Source: Nemertoderma westbladi
Taxonomy: Eukaryota; Xenacoelomorpha; Nemertodermatida; Nemertodermatidae
Assembly (NCBI GenBank): GCA_032718475.1
Contig: JAUCBJ010004013.1
Coordinates: 1 to 25,387 of the forward strand
Length of the DNA stretch: 25,387 bases
Direction: 5' to 3'
The translations under genes were made by a program, and so were the position numbers. Below, piece after piece: positions 9,297 through 18,353 of the stretch (the first letter of the stretch is position 1; each line of letters opens with the position of its first letter). Below the pieces are notes generated by a model that saw only the letters and a program-made list of their open reading frames with translations, was not told where the DNA came from and did not search any database.

Positions 9297-10399
9297 AGCT
9301 GTTTTTTTCGTTCAGCAACAGGGTAATTTGTCAAGATAAAATTCAGGTATCTAACCCTTTATTGTTCCTATTATTTATTCTGTGATTGATATTAATATAT
9401 TATATAATTCCAATAATTAAAGAGTATCTAAGAAATAAGTTAAATTAAGTAAATCTTTAATGTCGTATAGCCCCCAGCCGCAACCGGCTTATATGACTCA
9501 GAATATACATATTAACCAGTAAACGCAGCACTGAACGGAATAAAAATAACTCTCAATACAGAGACACAATTATATCATTAACGAGACAATACATTAATCT
9601 TACAGTCAGCAAAAAATAAATTAGTACTTTAGGAGGGAATGATAGTGGAACAATATTGTAAAGGATTTCTCGTGCCTTCAGCACGATAAGCTCCTAAACG
9701 GCTTTTAAAAGTATCTCAAAATAATTCCAAGTGCTAACACACTTCGTTTACTGTTTTGGTTTCTCGGTCGAGAAGACTGACTTGAAACTAGCTCGCATAA
9801 AACACGGTCCTTCAACGACTTGTTATTTATGGACTTCCACAACCCTTTCAAGATAGTACAAAAACGCAATGATTTTTATTTTCCAGATGTTATTAATGTC
9901 TTCCTTGGAATAAAAATAGTGTACACTACGTAACACCATAGAAAAACCTCTAGGAAGATGGAAAGAGAGAAACCGGGTGAGGGGTGCTTTGGGTCCATTG
10001 GGATCCAAAGTAAAGACTCGAAAAATAATACAATCCAAAAAAATTGATACCAAAATGTAGAGCAAAAAATACAGTATTTTAGATGTTTCTTGTGCTAAAA
10101 TACTAACAGTTCGCCAGGAACTGGTGTGTTATTGGTACAGCCCCTTCAAAATTGTTAATATAGCTGCAGTAGTTTATGCTACTTTTTTGTTCTAGAATAT
10201 GTAAGCGGTACTAGTAGCATATGTGTCTCAAATTTGTAATAATTTTTTTATGACCACTTTTCACTTTTATTTATATATTATGGACGATTGTATAAATTTT
10301 AGTTATCTTGTGTTTTTTATGGAAGCTACTGTAGTATCAGTCAAATTATAAAATATTAGCTAGTATGAAAATAACAAACTAGTATAAAGGCCCGTTTCC
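9297..10399. other. Non-coding stretch upstream of tetraspanin
   Basis: No recognisable gene. The part adjoining 9297 should contain the tetraspanin promoter, but in AT-rich DNA no TATA box stands out. Short perfect hairpins occur at ~9670-9690 (CGTGC..GCACG) and ~9762-9775 (TTCTCG-GT-CGAGAA). An 80-codon minus frame at 9823-10065 matches nothing I know and I do not call it. Confidence 0.4.
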
Positions 10400-10665
10400 G
10401 CGCAGCTTTTTTTCAAGCTTTTTTTTAGTTAAAACAATTTCTATAAATTAATAGCTTCAAGATGAATCTGCGAATTTTCGAATACTAAAACCTAAACTAT
10501 AGAATAAAGCTCAAAAAATAGCTTGTAAAAAAGCTCAAAAAAAAGCTAGAAAAAAAGTTCAATAAAAGCAAAAAGAAAATCAAAAAGAAAAAAAGCTAAA
10601 AAAAAGCTTGGAAAAAACCTTGAATCAGCTTGAAACCTTGAAAAGCTCAATAAAAAGCTGGGTCG
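10400..10665. repeat. A-rich AAAAGCT repeat with fold-back
   Basis: From ~10505 to 10665 the sequence is a degenerate chain of A-runs and AGCT units (AAAAAAGCTC, AAAAAGCTAG, AAAAAAGCTTGG). Upstream at ~10402-10430 is the complementary form, CAGCTTTTTTTCAAGCTTTT. The two sides could pair over 25 or more bases around a ~75-base spacer. It does not code for protein. Confidence 0.65.
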
Positions 10666-10706
10666 AATTTTGAAAATATTACGATTATACGTATTTTCGT
10701 CTTGAC

Positions 10707-10925
10707 TTGTCCTGTTGCGCGTTTTGGGGATCTCGTTACCAAAAGACATTCCTTGATGTCTCGGTATGCAATCCCCTGGCTCAGTCGAATGCCGCCAAGT
10801 CTGCCCATCTACACCACGAGGCCCGCAAACGCAACCACTGTGAGGAATGGGTACGTGAGATCGAGCTCGCCACTTTCACTTCACGCCTTTGATTGTTTCG
10901 GCATACTGAACCATAGTTCAGTAAA
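10707..10925 (+). pseudogene. Fragment of retroelement-type protein (DVxVxNP segment)
   Basis: Translating from ~10749 gives LDVSVCNPLAQSN, then a charged helix with HHEARKRNHCEEWVREIELATFTS. After a one-base frame change it reads FTPLIVSA. This matches a segment I remember from repetitive, uncharacterised proteins in many marine invertebrates, often near reverse transcriptase genes: D-V-x-V-x-N-P, a helix of Lys/Arg/Glu residues, and E-x-A-x-F-T-P-L. A stop follows, and the downstream Gly-Gly part is lost. The conserved acidic positions may belong to a nuclease-like fold, but that is speculation. The copy is too short and broken to function. Confidence 0.45.
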
Positions 10926-12327
10926 ACATATCCCTACTAAATGGAAGTGACGTACCTAATACACGGAATCCTGCAATATCATACTGTAGAGTCTGTGAAT
11001 CAAAGCATAAATCCGACCTTCTCACCAAAACAGTAAACTCTAAGTAAGCGAACCTATTGCAGTATCGGTCTCTTATAACCGGTAAGGCAGAAGACAGTCT
11101 ACGAACGGACAAACTTCGATAAAACAAAGTCCCACGCAGCGAATCCTAAAATCGGACTGACTCACTGACGGACTAAAGGCGCTCGTATACTTTGCCGCGG
11201 TGTGATTTATATGGGTTGGGTGAGGGTTGCTAGCTAAATGTCTAACTAGCGGCCAAAGCGCAGTAAGGACAAAATTATTTTATATATTTTGAGGTGTAAA
11301 TAATTTCTAACGCGCGCGTGTGTCTTGATTCTAACAGTCAAAATCAGTTTTGATCCTTCATATATATAATTACTGGGTCTGGTGTATTTTTATAAATACT
11401 CCAATTTTATAGCTTGTAGGTCCAATACTCACAAATGATAAGGCTCCTTCCCCTTTTGTGTACTTCCAGGACTCAAATTCAGGCATAAGGTTAATACTAC
11501 GCCCAGAATTCGGCAGTTTAATTTACCAGGTCCCTAATACTAAGAAGAAATGTGTTAGTTTACTACGGTAGGCGTACAGTTACAAAATAGCTAGCCTGGC
11601 TTCCTATCTAGAATTTTGGTTGCCTAGGTGGGCACGGCAACTTCTTATCAGGACGTCGGCGGGGACACGGTAGATGTTAGTATCCCTAATAGCCTTAATT
11701 TATTTGCGCCTAGTAGTAAACTGCCCTACCGCCTGAACGGTACAATCCTAATTCAGGTAAAAACACAGTAACCTCTCCTGGCCTACAAGTTCCAATACAA
11801 ACAATGGACACCGTTGTACTACAAACGAGCCACCAACGCACCTATACCTAGCAAGAGTTAGGCGTACAGGTTGCTGCACCCTACCAATGTGTATGCCTTG
11901 TACTGGTGTGCCTGTGTCTGATCTGCGTACTAGTATCTCTCTGCCTGCTCTCCTCTCCCGTAGGAATATGAAGGTCTACTAAGGTTTTCTGAATTAAGAC
12001 AGTATAGTTCCTAAATGTAAATTTTTAGCGCACAGCGTGTCAGTACCTCTACCTTCGATCTTAGGTCTTACGCTTAGGTAGCAAGGCATCGAACGCTGTC
12101 TAACCTTTCAGGCGATGGGCGAATAACAAAGAATAGATATTGCGGGTTGTCTCCTTCCTACATTCCTCCGATGTTCTCGTCTATTGCCGCGGCCCGCTGT
12201 CTAGCCTGCCATCTGTCCCTCAGTTGGGTTCACCGTGGTGAAACATAGTAAAAACAGATGTAACAAATACTTCTAACTTTATTACAAAATAAACGATAAC
12301 TAATATACAATAACTAATAAAAACTAC
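10926..12327. other. GC-richer block without genes
   Basis: Both strands are full of stops, although the sequence is visibly richer in G+C than most of the window, especially 11440-12250. The motif TAGGCGTACAG occurs twice (~11567 and ~11858). An alternating CGCGCGCGTGTGT tract is at ~11311, and a perfect palindrome, TTCACCGTGGTGAA, at ~12229. The base composition suggests an old insertion or a non-coding transcribed unit; neither can be shown from sequence alone. Confidence 0.4.
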
Positions 12328-12399
12328 TAAGTATAGGTATATAGTATAATAAAGAAGTGATAATAAGTATAGGTATATAGTATAATAAAGAAGTGATAA
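12328..12399. repeat. Perfect 2 x 36 bp tandem repeat
   Basis: The 36-base unit beginning TAAGTATAGGTATATAG and ending AGAAGTGATAA occurs at 12328-12363 and again, without a mismatch, at 12364-12399. Identity suggests a recent slippage event. Confidence 0.95.
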
Positions 12400-13079
12400 C
12401 TAATGAACAAATCGCACCTTTTATAGCAAATTAGTGCTGCAATCAATCGAGATAAATCTAGATTGTTCTATGAGTTCTATTGGGTTTTTAAAGATAATCA
12501 TTGGTCCAGCAAACATGTATCTTGCACGACATTGGTTACTATCAAATAACTGCAATCACATTGGTTAATCTACCTTAAGCAGATGCAATTAAATCGTAGC
12601 GGTTAATTTAAATGAGTTTAAATGGCACAAAAAATAATTCGCACTTGCTAGGATTTGAACTCAATACCTACTGAACGATTTTCCAACGCATAATAGTAAA
12701 TTCAAATGAGGACTTAATGTAATCTTTATAACAAGTTAATTCCAACAAAATAAAATTTTGAAAATCCACGGCTTTTATGAGGATATAATTCTATACAGTG
12801 TTCTGATCCTCGTGGCTTTATTTTTTCCGACTCACTCACTAACATCCGTTCGTGTAAAAAGCCACTCGGATCATCACACTGTAAAGTGCTACTTTACACA
12901 ACAAACACACAAGTATGTAAATAGTTATAATCTGTGTTATTTCGCAGTATGCCCAAGAACCAAATACTGTTCGCCCTTTGACACTGTGATGTTTATTTTT
13001 GACCCTTTGAGTCATTCGACCTTTTCACTCATTCGACCTTTTGTCATGAAATAGTCATGGCCAAGCCTCAGGTTTACTT
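12400..13079. other. Non-coding stretch with three CCAAT boxes
   Basis: CATTGGT (inverted CCAAT) occurs at 12499, 12530 and 12559, about 30 bases apart. A GAGTTCAAATCC motif on the minus strand near 12652-12663 resembles a tRNA B box but has no matching A box. The plus frame at 12758-13054 lacks an ATG start and shows no domain. A short duplication, TCATTCGACCTTTT, lies at ~13012-13042. Confidence 0.4.
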
Positions 13080-13457
13080 ACTCCATCCACTACTACTAAT
13101 ATTATCGGCCTGCTGCATTGAAACTGCCCAATGAGATGCTATGGCAGCTTAACAAAAACATTTTGTCACCACCATGCAATCCACAATTGCCAAGCCCAAT
13201 GCAGCATGCAGTAAGAATGCTATGCCGGCTTAACAACAAAGTTGCACCGCCACAACTCCATACCCATCATGGCTTTCGCTAGATTATCTGCATCTTCATG
13301 GCCAGTGTCCCTTAGGAGGCGTCTCACGACTGTCATTGGCTGTCCACCATGCTTATTTTCTCCATGGGGCTGCCAAATCCAGAGATTTGGTCCAGAGATG
13401 TGCCATTCAGAGACTACTGCTGTTCTAAATAAATCGGACTCCATCCACACCACATAG
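13080..13457 (-). pseudogene. RTE-like LINE 3' tail, copy 1
   Basis: The 77-codon minus frame at 13220-13453 resembles the extreme C-terminus of an RTE-like ORF2: WQPHG, GGQPMTVVRRLLRDTGHE, then ADNLAKAMM and ELWRCNF, equivalent to the GRP..T.v..L..DTG...M.dr..W pattern. The next ~140 bases (13080-13219) appear to be the 3' untranslated region, because they align with the same position in the copy at 17053-17345 (TATCGGCCTGCTGC, GCAGTAAGAATGC). Everything upstream of the tail is missing. This is a strongly 5'-truncated insertion. Confidence 0.75.
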
Positions 13458-13506
13458 TAAATAGTAAATGGTTGGTTGGTTCATGTCTCATAAAATTAAA
13501 TCATCA

Positions 13507-13562
13507 TTAAATATAGATATATATATTAAATATAGATATATATATTAAATAAAGATATAATA
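13507..13562. repeat. 19 bp AT-rich tandem repeat, about three copies
   Basis: The unit TTAAATATAGATATATATA occurs perfectly at 13507-13525 and 13526-13544, with a degenerate third copy to ~13562. It is a minisatellite just downstream (minus strand) of the receptor gene ending at 13637. Confidence 0.9.
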
Positions 13563-13636
13563 TTTAGTATAGTGACTGCACTGCATGTATCTCATTAATT
13601 TATATTGTATCGCCCCATTAACTTATTTACGTGCTG

Positions 13637-14629
13637 CTACTTTGGACCTACTATTAACCATTGTTTAATTCCATAAATATTACTAATAATTGTTTCATGC
13701 ACATGGTGGTTAATAACCAGGAAAGCACACGGCACACAAAATGTATATAATATTATAAATATCTCAGTTATAACTAATAATTGTGAATTATTTATATCCC
13801 ACGTCACAAATGTTATATACTCGACAATTTGCTCTGGGAAACGTAAAATTAAGAAAATAAATAGAATTGTTATTAATAATTTAGTGTCTGTTTTGCAAAC
13901 CAAATTCCAATCTATATGCCTGAACTTAAAATACGGCCTGACAGATATGTACATAATAGAACATAATATTGAAATATAAGGAAGTAAAATAAATACCGTT
14001 TTAACAATTCCATTAAAAACTAAACTTAGATAATTCAATGATGTTCTTGTGAAACAAACAGGTTCATCATTAGCTATTTGGCGTGTTACCATGGACATAT
14101 GATAATGAATGCTCACATTAATAATTGTAATTAAGAATATAAGAATTGATATAACATTAATATGCCATATAACTATGTGGAGTTTGAAGTACTTTATTAT
14201 CTGTTCATAATATTTATTCAAATTGTCGACATAGTAGAGAAATATACCAATACTAGTGAGAAAAAGCGAAAAATTTCTCAGGCCAATTCGTATGAAACAC
14301 ACATACACGACATAAACGAACTTAGAAAAGGCTCCCGTAGGCTCGCGAACAGTATATATTACAATAGATCTGTCACCGATACTGGGTACAACCCACTGTA
14401 GAAGAAATATTATATCTCCTAAACAATGCAATTGGAATAAATGATGAATTCGATCCCCACGGAGAGATTTTGAACATTTCAAAAGCAAAAACGTAAATAT
14501 ATTTATTGGTAGACTTAGTATGTATATGAAATATGGTAGAACATATTCTCCAACAATTTTATAATCTTTAATATTATTATAGTTCAAATTAATATTATCA
14601 TCATAAACAGTTGTAATATTATGATACAT
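13637..14629 (-). CDS. Divergent rhodopsin-like receptor lacking the DRY motif
   Basis: A 330-residue seven-helix protein, counted from the ATG at 14629; an in-frame stop lies 69 bases upstream. Class A features are PIN at 41-43 (N1.50), D72 in helix 2, C111 and C192 as the likely extracellular disulfide, P217 in helix 5 and FP at 264-265 in helix 6. The helix 3 end reads SIGIFLYYV where relatives have S-I-D-R-Y, so DRY is replaced by GIF (128-130). The helix 7 NPxxY is replaced by VPCAF (299-303). Sequons are at N4 and elsewhere in the short N-terminus. Loss of Arg3.50 suggests weakened or altered G-protein coupling. The ligand is unknown. It sits 154 bp downstream of a second receptor on the same strand, but the two are only distantly similar. 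Confidence 0.85.
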   Translation of the reverse strand: MYHNITTVYDDNINLNYNNIKDYKIVGEYVLPYFIYILSLPINIFTFLLLKCSKSLRGDRIHHLFQLHCLGDIIFLLQWVVPSIGDRSIVIYTVREPTGAFSKFVYVVYVCFIRIGLRNFSLFLTSIGIFLYYVDNLNKYYEQIIKYFKLHIVIWHINVISILIFLITIINVSIHYHMSMVTRQIANDEPVCFTRTSLNYLSLVFNGIVKTVFILLPYISILCSIMYISVRPYFKFRHIDWNLVCKTDTKLLITILFIFLILRFPEQIVEYITFVTWDINNSQLLVITEIFIILYTFCVPCAFLVINHHVHETIISNIYGIKQWLIVGPK

Positions 14630-14749
14630 TTTCAACAAATCATTTAATAATACAATGTTTCTGTGGACTTTAATTCTGGAAACGATGATATGTTGTCATA
14701 ATAATAACAACATAGCATTGAAAATGTTCTTAAAATATTACTAAATGTG

Positions 14750-14755
14750 TTTATT
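14750..14755 (-). promoter_or_regulatory. Poly(A) signal of upstream receptor
   Basis: AATAAA on the minus strand, starting 29 bases after the stop codon at 14784-14786. The spacing is right for 3' processing of the 375-residue receptor transcript. It leaves only about 120 bases before the next ATG at 14629. Confidence 0.6.
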
Positions 14756-14783
14756 GCCACTGCAAATTGTTGTTTCAATTTAT

Positions 14784-15911
14784 TCATTTGTTTAATTTTA
14801 TCACTTTCTTATAAATGTAGTTGATACTATTACTTAGCAGTCCAATCGCAGCATGCCTGAAGACTGGGAGAATGAAAAGCAATAGTGTTAAGTTTATACT
14901 AGCCTTTATATACAATGTGAAAGAATGAAATCTTGTTAAATATAATATAAAGTCATGTTCGAATATACTGAGAATGGGATTACCTGTGTATATAGTAATA
15001 CTAGTGCCAAGGGTTCTAATTTCTTGGGCCAATGCAGGTAACAATAGCAACACAAATGCAGACCCTTCAACAATAAATGCTGTGGTAATTCGTTTATCAT
15101 TTCGTCTTTGTTTTTTCTTAATTGCAGTGAGTTTTCCTACACCTTTTCTTGCCCGGTTAACTAATTGCATTATTATCATTGTGTTTAAGACCAACACAAG
15201 TACAAATGGTGTTATTGTTGTGAATATGATATTGTGTAATTTTATATAATATTTATATTCTGGTGTTATATATATTTCTTGGCACTCTGTTATGTAGATT
15301 GATGCATAATAATAGGAAGATGTTGCAGTTATAGCTGTCATTATAACATTAAAACAAAAGAAATTCATCAAAACCATCCTTAATGATTTTGGTGACAATA
15401 TTGTATTGTAAGATGTTGGGAGGTAAACAGCTACAAATCGATCAATGCAAACAAATACCTGCATCCAGTATGACATATTTGTGGGACCATCACGTAATAA
15501 TGGTTTGAAAAAACATTGGAAAATATTAAAGAATATAGATTCTTTTTTAATGTATTTAGCTAGCAAATAATGTATAAATATCAAAATATCCATCAATGCC
15601 ATCAATCCCATAAGAAGCCCCACATTATTTTTCCTTAAATTTTTTGATGTCAGAATAGCTAGTATTAATATGAGATTGGATGGCAAGCCATAGAAATAAA
15701 TTATATTTGGTATTAGGTTATTGCCTGACACTTCAATATCATTCAATATTGCAATATAGTAGTCGCAGCGACCAAACAAACGTCCATGGTCTGCACATAT
15801 ATATGAGTATTCTTCGGATACCGTGGTTTTAAGATCAATAATTGTTGCCTCTGAAATTGTTGTTGAGATGTTTCCATAAGATATTGAACTATTCCCATCA
15901 ATACCTGACAT
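14784..15911 (-). CDS. Rhodopsin-like (class A) G-protein-coupled receptor
   Basis: A 375-residue seven-helix receptor. Helices lie near 66-88, 98-118, 142-165, 176-197, 222-250, 275-297 and 318-348. The N-terminus (~65 residues) has sequons at N7 and N14. Class A landmarks are N79 in GLPSN (N1.50), D108 in helix 2, C133 and C210 for the extracellular disulfide, an intact DRF at 157-159 (DRY variant), P235 in helix 5, and LP in helix 6. The helix 7 motif is degenerate: NLTLL at 340-344 instead of NPxxY, followed by FR at the start of helix 8. The overall layout recalls invertebrate peptide (FMRFamide-like) receptors, but the ligand cannot be named. The intracellular loop 3 is short and Lys/Arg-rich (AIKKKQRRNDKR). 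The ATG is preceded in frame by TAG 12 bases upstream, and no intron is evident. Confidence 0.93.
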   Translation of the reverse strand: MSGIDGNSSISYGNISTTISEATIIDLKTTVSEEYSYICADHGRLFGRCDYYIAILNDIEVSGNNLIPNIIYFYGLPSNLILILAILTSKNLRKNNVGLLMGLMALMDILIFIHYLLAKYIKKESIFFNIFQCFFKPLLRDGPTNMSYWMQVFVCIDRFVAVYLPTSYNTILSPKSLRMVLMNFFCFNVIMTAITATSSYYYASIYITECQEIYITPEYKYYIKLHNIIFTTITPFVLVLVLNTMIIMQLVNRARKGVGKLTAIKKKQRRNDKRITTAFIVEGSAFVLLLLPALAQEIRTLGTSITIYTGNPILSIFEHDFILYLTRFHSFTLYIKASINLTLLLFILPVFRHAAIGLLSNSINYIYKKVIKLNK

Positions 15912-16593
15912 GTTGCTAATCTAGATATAGTCCTGTCTAGCCACTATTTATTACACACTTATTTCCACTGGAACGCCATCGAGATGACTTTAAACGAACC
16001 TGTCTTAAACCGACTACAAGAAACATATGGGATTGGAAGATGCAAACCAAGAGTGACTTGCATCTACCAAAAAACTGCCTCCCATTTAATGTAATACACA
16101 TTTGCCTAGGCAAACAAATCATAATCACAAATACTGCGATGTGTGAAATGTTATTCTTTTCCGTAACCTGGGAACCGGCCCCAAAGGCAGTGTATTCTGC
16201 GTATGGGTCTTTCTGTATTACATAAATAAAATGAAAAACACTAATTATTTATACCTAATACATTCTCAGTTAGCCTAATGCAAACATCGGAGCAACCAAA
16301 CCAATATAATGTACGATGTACATGTACATGTACAAGCCCTCCTATGAAAGTTTGTGAAATCTTTAAGTAAATCATTAAGTCTACCCACCAGCCGTTGGTA
16401 CCTGGCTGGCACCCTGGTTCAGTTTTCTGGTTTTATTAGTTTAATCGACAGCTGTTGTAAACGTCCCAGATATACAAAACCTACTAAGACTTTACATTAC
16501 AATTGAGCTTAGCCTGAGTTGATGACAGTATTATAACGATGACAATAGGCCTGATAGATACATATGATATATAAATGATGTATTGCTTGACAT
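15912..16593. other. Upstream region of receptor pair
   Basis: No gene. It should contain the promoter of the 375-residue receptor. Notable sites are an inverted pair AGATGCAA/TTGCATCT at 16038-16065, and an 18-base perfect palindrome TGTACATGTACATGTACA at 16317-16334. Short frames on both strands at 15937-16225 overlap each other and look accidental. Confidence 0.45.
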
Positions 16594-16771
16594 TACACTA
16601 ACTGACTAAATAGAGATAGAACAATAATTAACGATATAATTAAAATACGTAACTCCAATTGACAACAAGTAGTGAAATGTTGTACACTAACTGACTGAAT
16701 AGAGAATAACAATAATTAACGATATAATTAATATACGTAACTCCAATTGACAACAAGTAGTGAAATGTTGT
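16594..16771. repeat. Tandem duplication, 2 x ~89 bp
   Basis: The block starting ACACTAACTGACT and ending AGTAGTGAAATGTTGT occurs at ~16594-16682 and ~16683-16771. The copies differ by a few substitutions and one short indel (GAGATAGAAC versus GAGAATAAC). Confidence 0.92.
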
Positions 16772-17052
16772 TCAGCTGTAAAAGTGTAGTTGTGGGTATT
16801 TAATTTCGATATCGCACATTGAATTGTTCCCAGCTCTTTTATTCAACAACTAGATAGTAATGGATAAATAGTCGCATTTAAAATTGTTGCGTACCTGCTT
16901 GAGTTTTTAAGATAATGGATGGTTATACATACATAACCAAATCGCTTTTTAAACGGCTCAACTCTTGACAAGAACTACCCATTCTAAACTAAAGACATGT
17001 TCGTTATAATGTCAAGGTTATTATAAAAATTGGTTATATCTTTGAGTATCAC
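16772..17052. other. AT-rich spacer
   Basis: No coding potential or recognised element; AT-rich sequence between the duplicated block and the second LINE tail. Confidence 0.4.
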
Positions 17053-17345
17053 TACTTCTAATATTATACTAATACTATAAAGCTATCGGCCTGCTGCTCT
17101 GCATTGCAACTGCATATTGAGATTGCTATGTTGGCTTGAGAATACATTTGTGCTGCACAATGCAATCAGAATCGGCATGCTGCAATTCAGCTTGCAGTAA
17201 GAATGCAATACCTTCTTATCTACAAAATTGCACCTCCACAACTTCCTATCCCCCATGACTTTCGCGAGATTATCCGCATGTTCAGGGACAGCATCAGAGT
17301 CAATGTCAGGTCAGGTCAGGTATTCTGGGTCATTGATTCAGAAAT
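17053..17345 (-). pseudogene. RTE-like LINE 3' tail, copy 2
   Basis: This segment aligns with the LINE tail at 13080-13330 over both the end of the reading frame and the 3' untranslated region. On the minus strand it can be read as DAVPEHADNLAKVMGDRKLW, then RCNFVDKKVLHSYCK, which is the better preserved version of the same C-terminus. The 5' side is lost near 17345, where a small GTCAG triplication occurs. It has the same orientation as copy 1, on the opposite side of the two receptor genes. Confidence 0.7.
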
Positions 17346-18113
17346 CTTACCACCTCCATGCAGCATAAAGGAGTTGCCTCATGTGGCAGCATAGACCCTC
17401 GTACTAAAGGCATAATCTAGTCATGTAACAAGGACAGGACCCCTTCGTTTTGGGATAGTTAAGCCCGTGGTCATGGGTTAAGGACACAGTCGGCTACAGA
17501 CGTATATGGCCTGACCACGCAGATGGTAATCTACCAACGGCTGCTCAGGAGTATAGTGCTCTCTTCTCCAATTTGAGTGCACTACACTTCAGCCGGCACC
17601 TGGCAGCAGGGGGTACAGGGTATGGCCCAGGAGATGAGGTGCATAGCGAATAGGTATGGGTGATGGGCCCCATATCTGATTCCACTGTGACACCCACCCT
17701 GTGGAATGGCAAACCAGGAAGTGGTATTTGCCCGGAGAGAAGACTTATCAAAAAAGCAACCCCAACCCAACCCCACTTTGGAATACATAAGTAATGCAGA
17801 GGGAGGTCCTGTCACTAGAGGCCAGTGGAATTAACGGACACAATTGACCTCTCAGGCGTCAGTTCCTCTCCTGACCGGCTGCCTGTCTCACCCCCTACTG
17901 GAGAGAGAGCGGCCAACAATTCAGTGAGTCCCATTCATGGTGTCCTTTCTGGCCCAAACCATGGGTCACAATGGAGGCCAGATTGTGAGGATGAGAAGGA
18001 TTCAGCAATTTGAGGCTATTCTTATGTTCCAACCTGGCCAACCAAACCAGAGGGGTAAACCTGATGCAAGTCACTAGACTAGCCTCAGTTGATACCTAAC
18101 ACTCGGGTCCCCA
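17346..18113. other. GC-richer block, no clear gene
   Basis: This stretch is clearly richer in G+C than the receptor region, but all frames are short. Small frames at 17545-17815 (-) and 17825-18013 (+) lack domains. It could be the 5' part or untranslated region of a transposable element. I cannot identify it. Confidence 0.35.
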
Positions 18114-18353
18114 ATGCGACAAGGTGAGCTGACTGCCTTGCCAGATAAGCTTTCTCTTAGAGCAGTGGATATTCAAGAGTACCAAATACAGACTGGTCAG
18201 ACTGATGAGGTTCTGATTAAGGAGATGGTGGGTGGTTGGCAACATCAACTGGCATCATCTGCAGATGATAGTGGCAATGGTGGAATATAGGTCAAAAGTG
18301 ATGAATCCAACTGCACATCCAGCATTGGACAAAATTTTCCTAAGGTTGTTTGA
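18114..18353 (+). pseudogene. Possible fossil reading frame, unrecognised
   Basis: An ATG at 18114 opens 58 codons to a TAG at 18288. The same frame then stays open for 20 more codons to a TGA at 18351. The translation (begins MRQGELTALPDKLSLRA) has a protein-like, hydrophilic helical composition, including QEYQIQTGQTDEVLIKEM. I recognise no family. A frame this short could arise by chance in this GC-richer block. Confidence 0.25.

Noticed and set aside
9660-9690. CGTGC..GCACG hairpin considered as a histone-type 3' stem-loop
   Set aside because: The stem and loop do not match the histone consensus and no histone gene is nearby.
10546-10749. 67-codon Phe/Leu-rich minus frame
   Set aside because: It is a translation of the A-rich repeat and carries no information beyond base composition.
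12328-12399. Two perfect 36 bp repeats, considered as a CRISPR-like array
   Set aside because: The copies are directly adjacent without spacers and the context is animal; this is a simple tandem duplication.
12645-12700. tRNA-like B box (GAGTTCAAATCC) on the minus strand
   Set aside because: No A box and no cloverleaf: the would-be anticodon stem does not pair, so neither a tRNA nor a tRNA-derived SINE can be supported.
12758-13054. 98-codon plus frame with a hydrophobic start
   Set aside because: It has no ATG start, ends in short repeats (TCATTCGACCTTTT), and shows no domain.
14162-14401. 79-codon plus frame
   Set aside because: Antisense shadow of the divergent receptor.
14636-14638. 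TTG start giving the divergent receptor three more residues
   Set aside because: An ATG at 14629 follows in frame; a TTG start is improbable in an animal gene.
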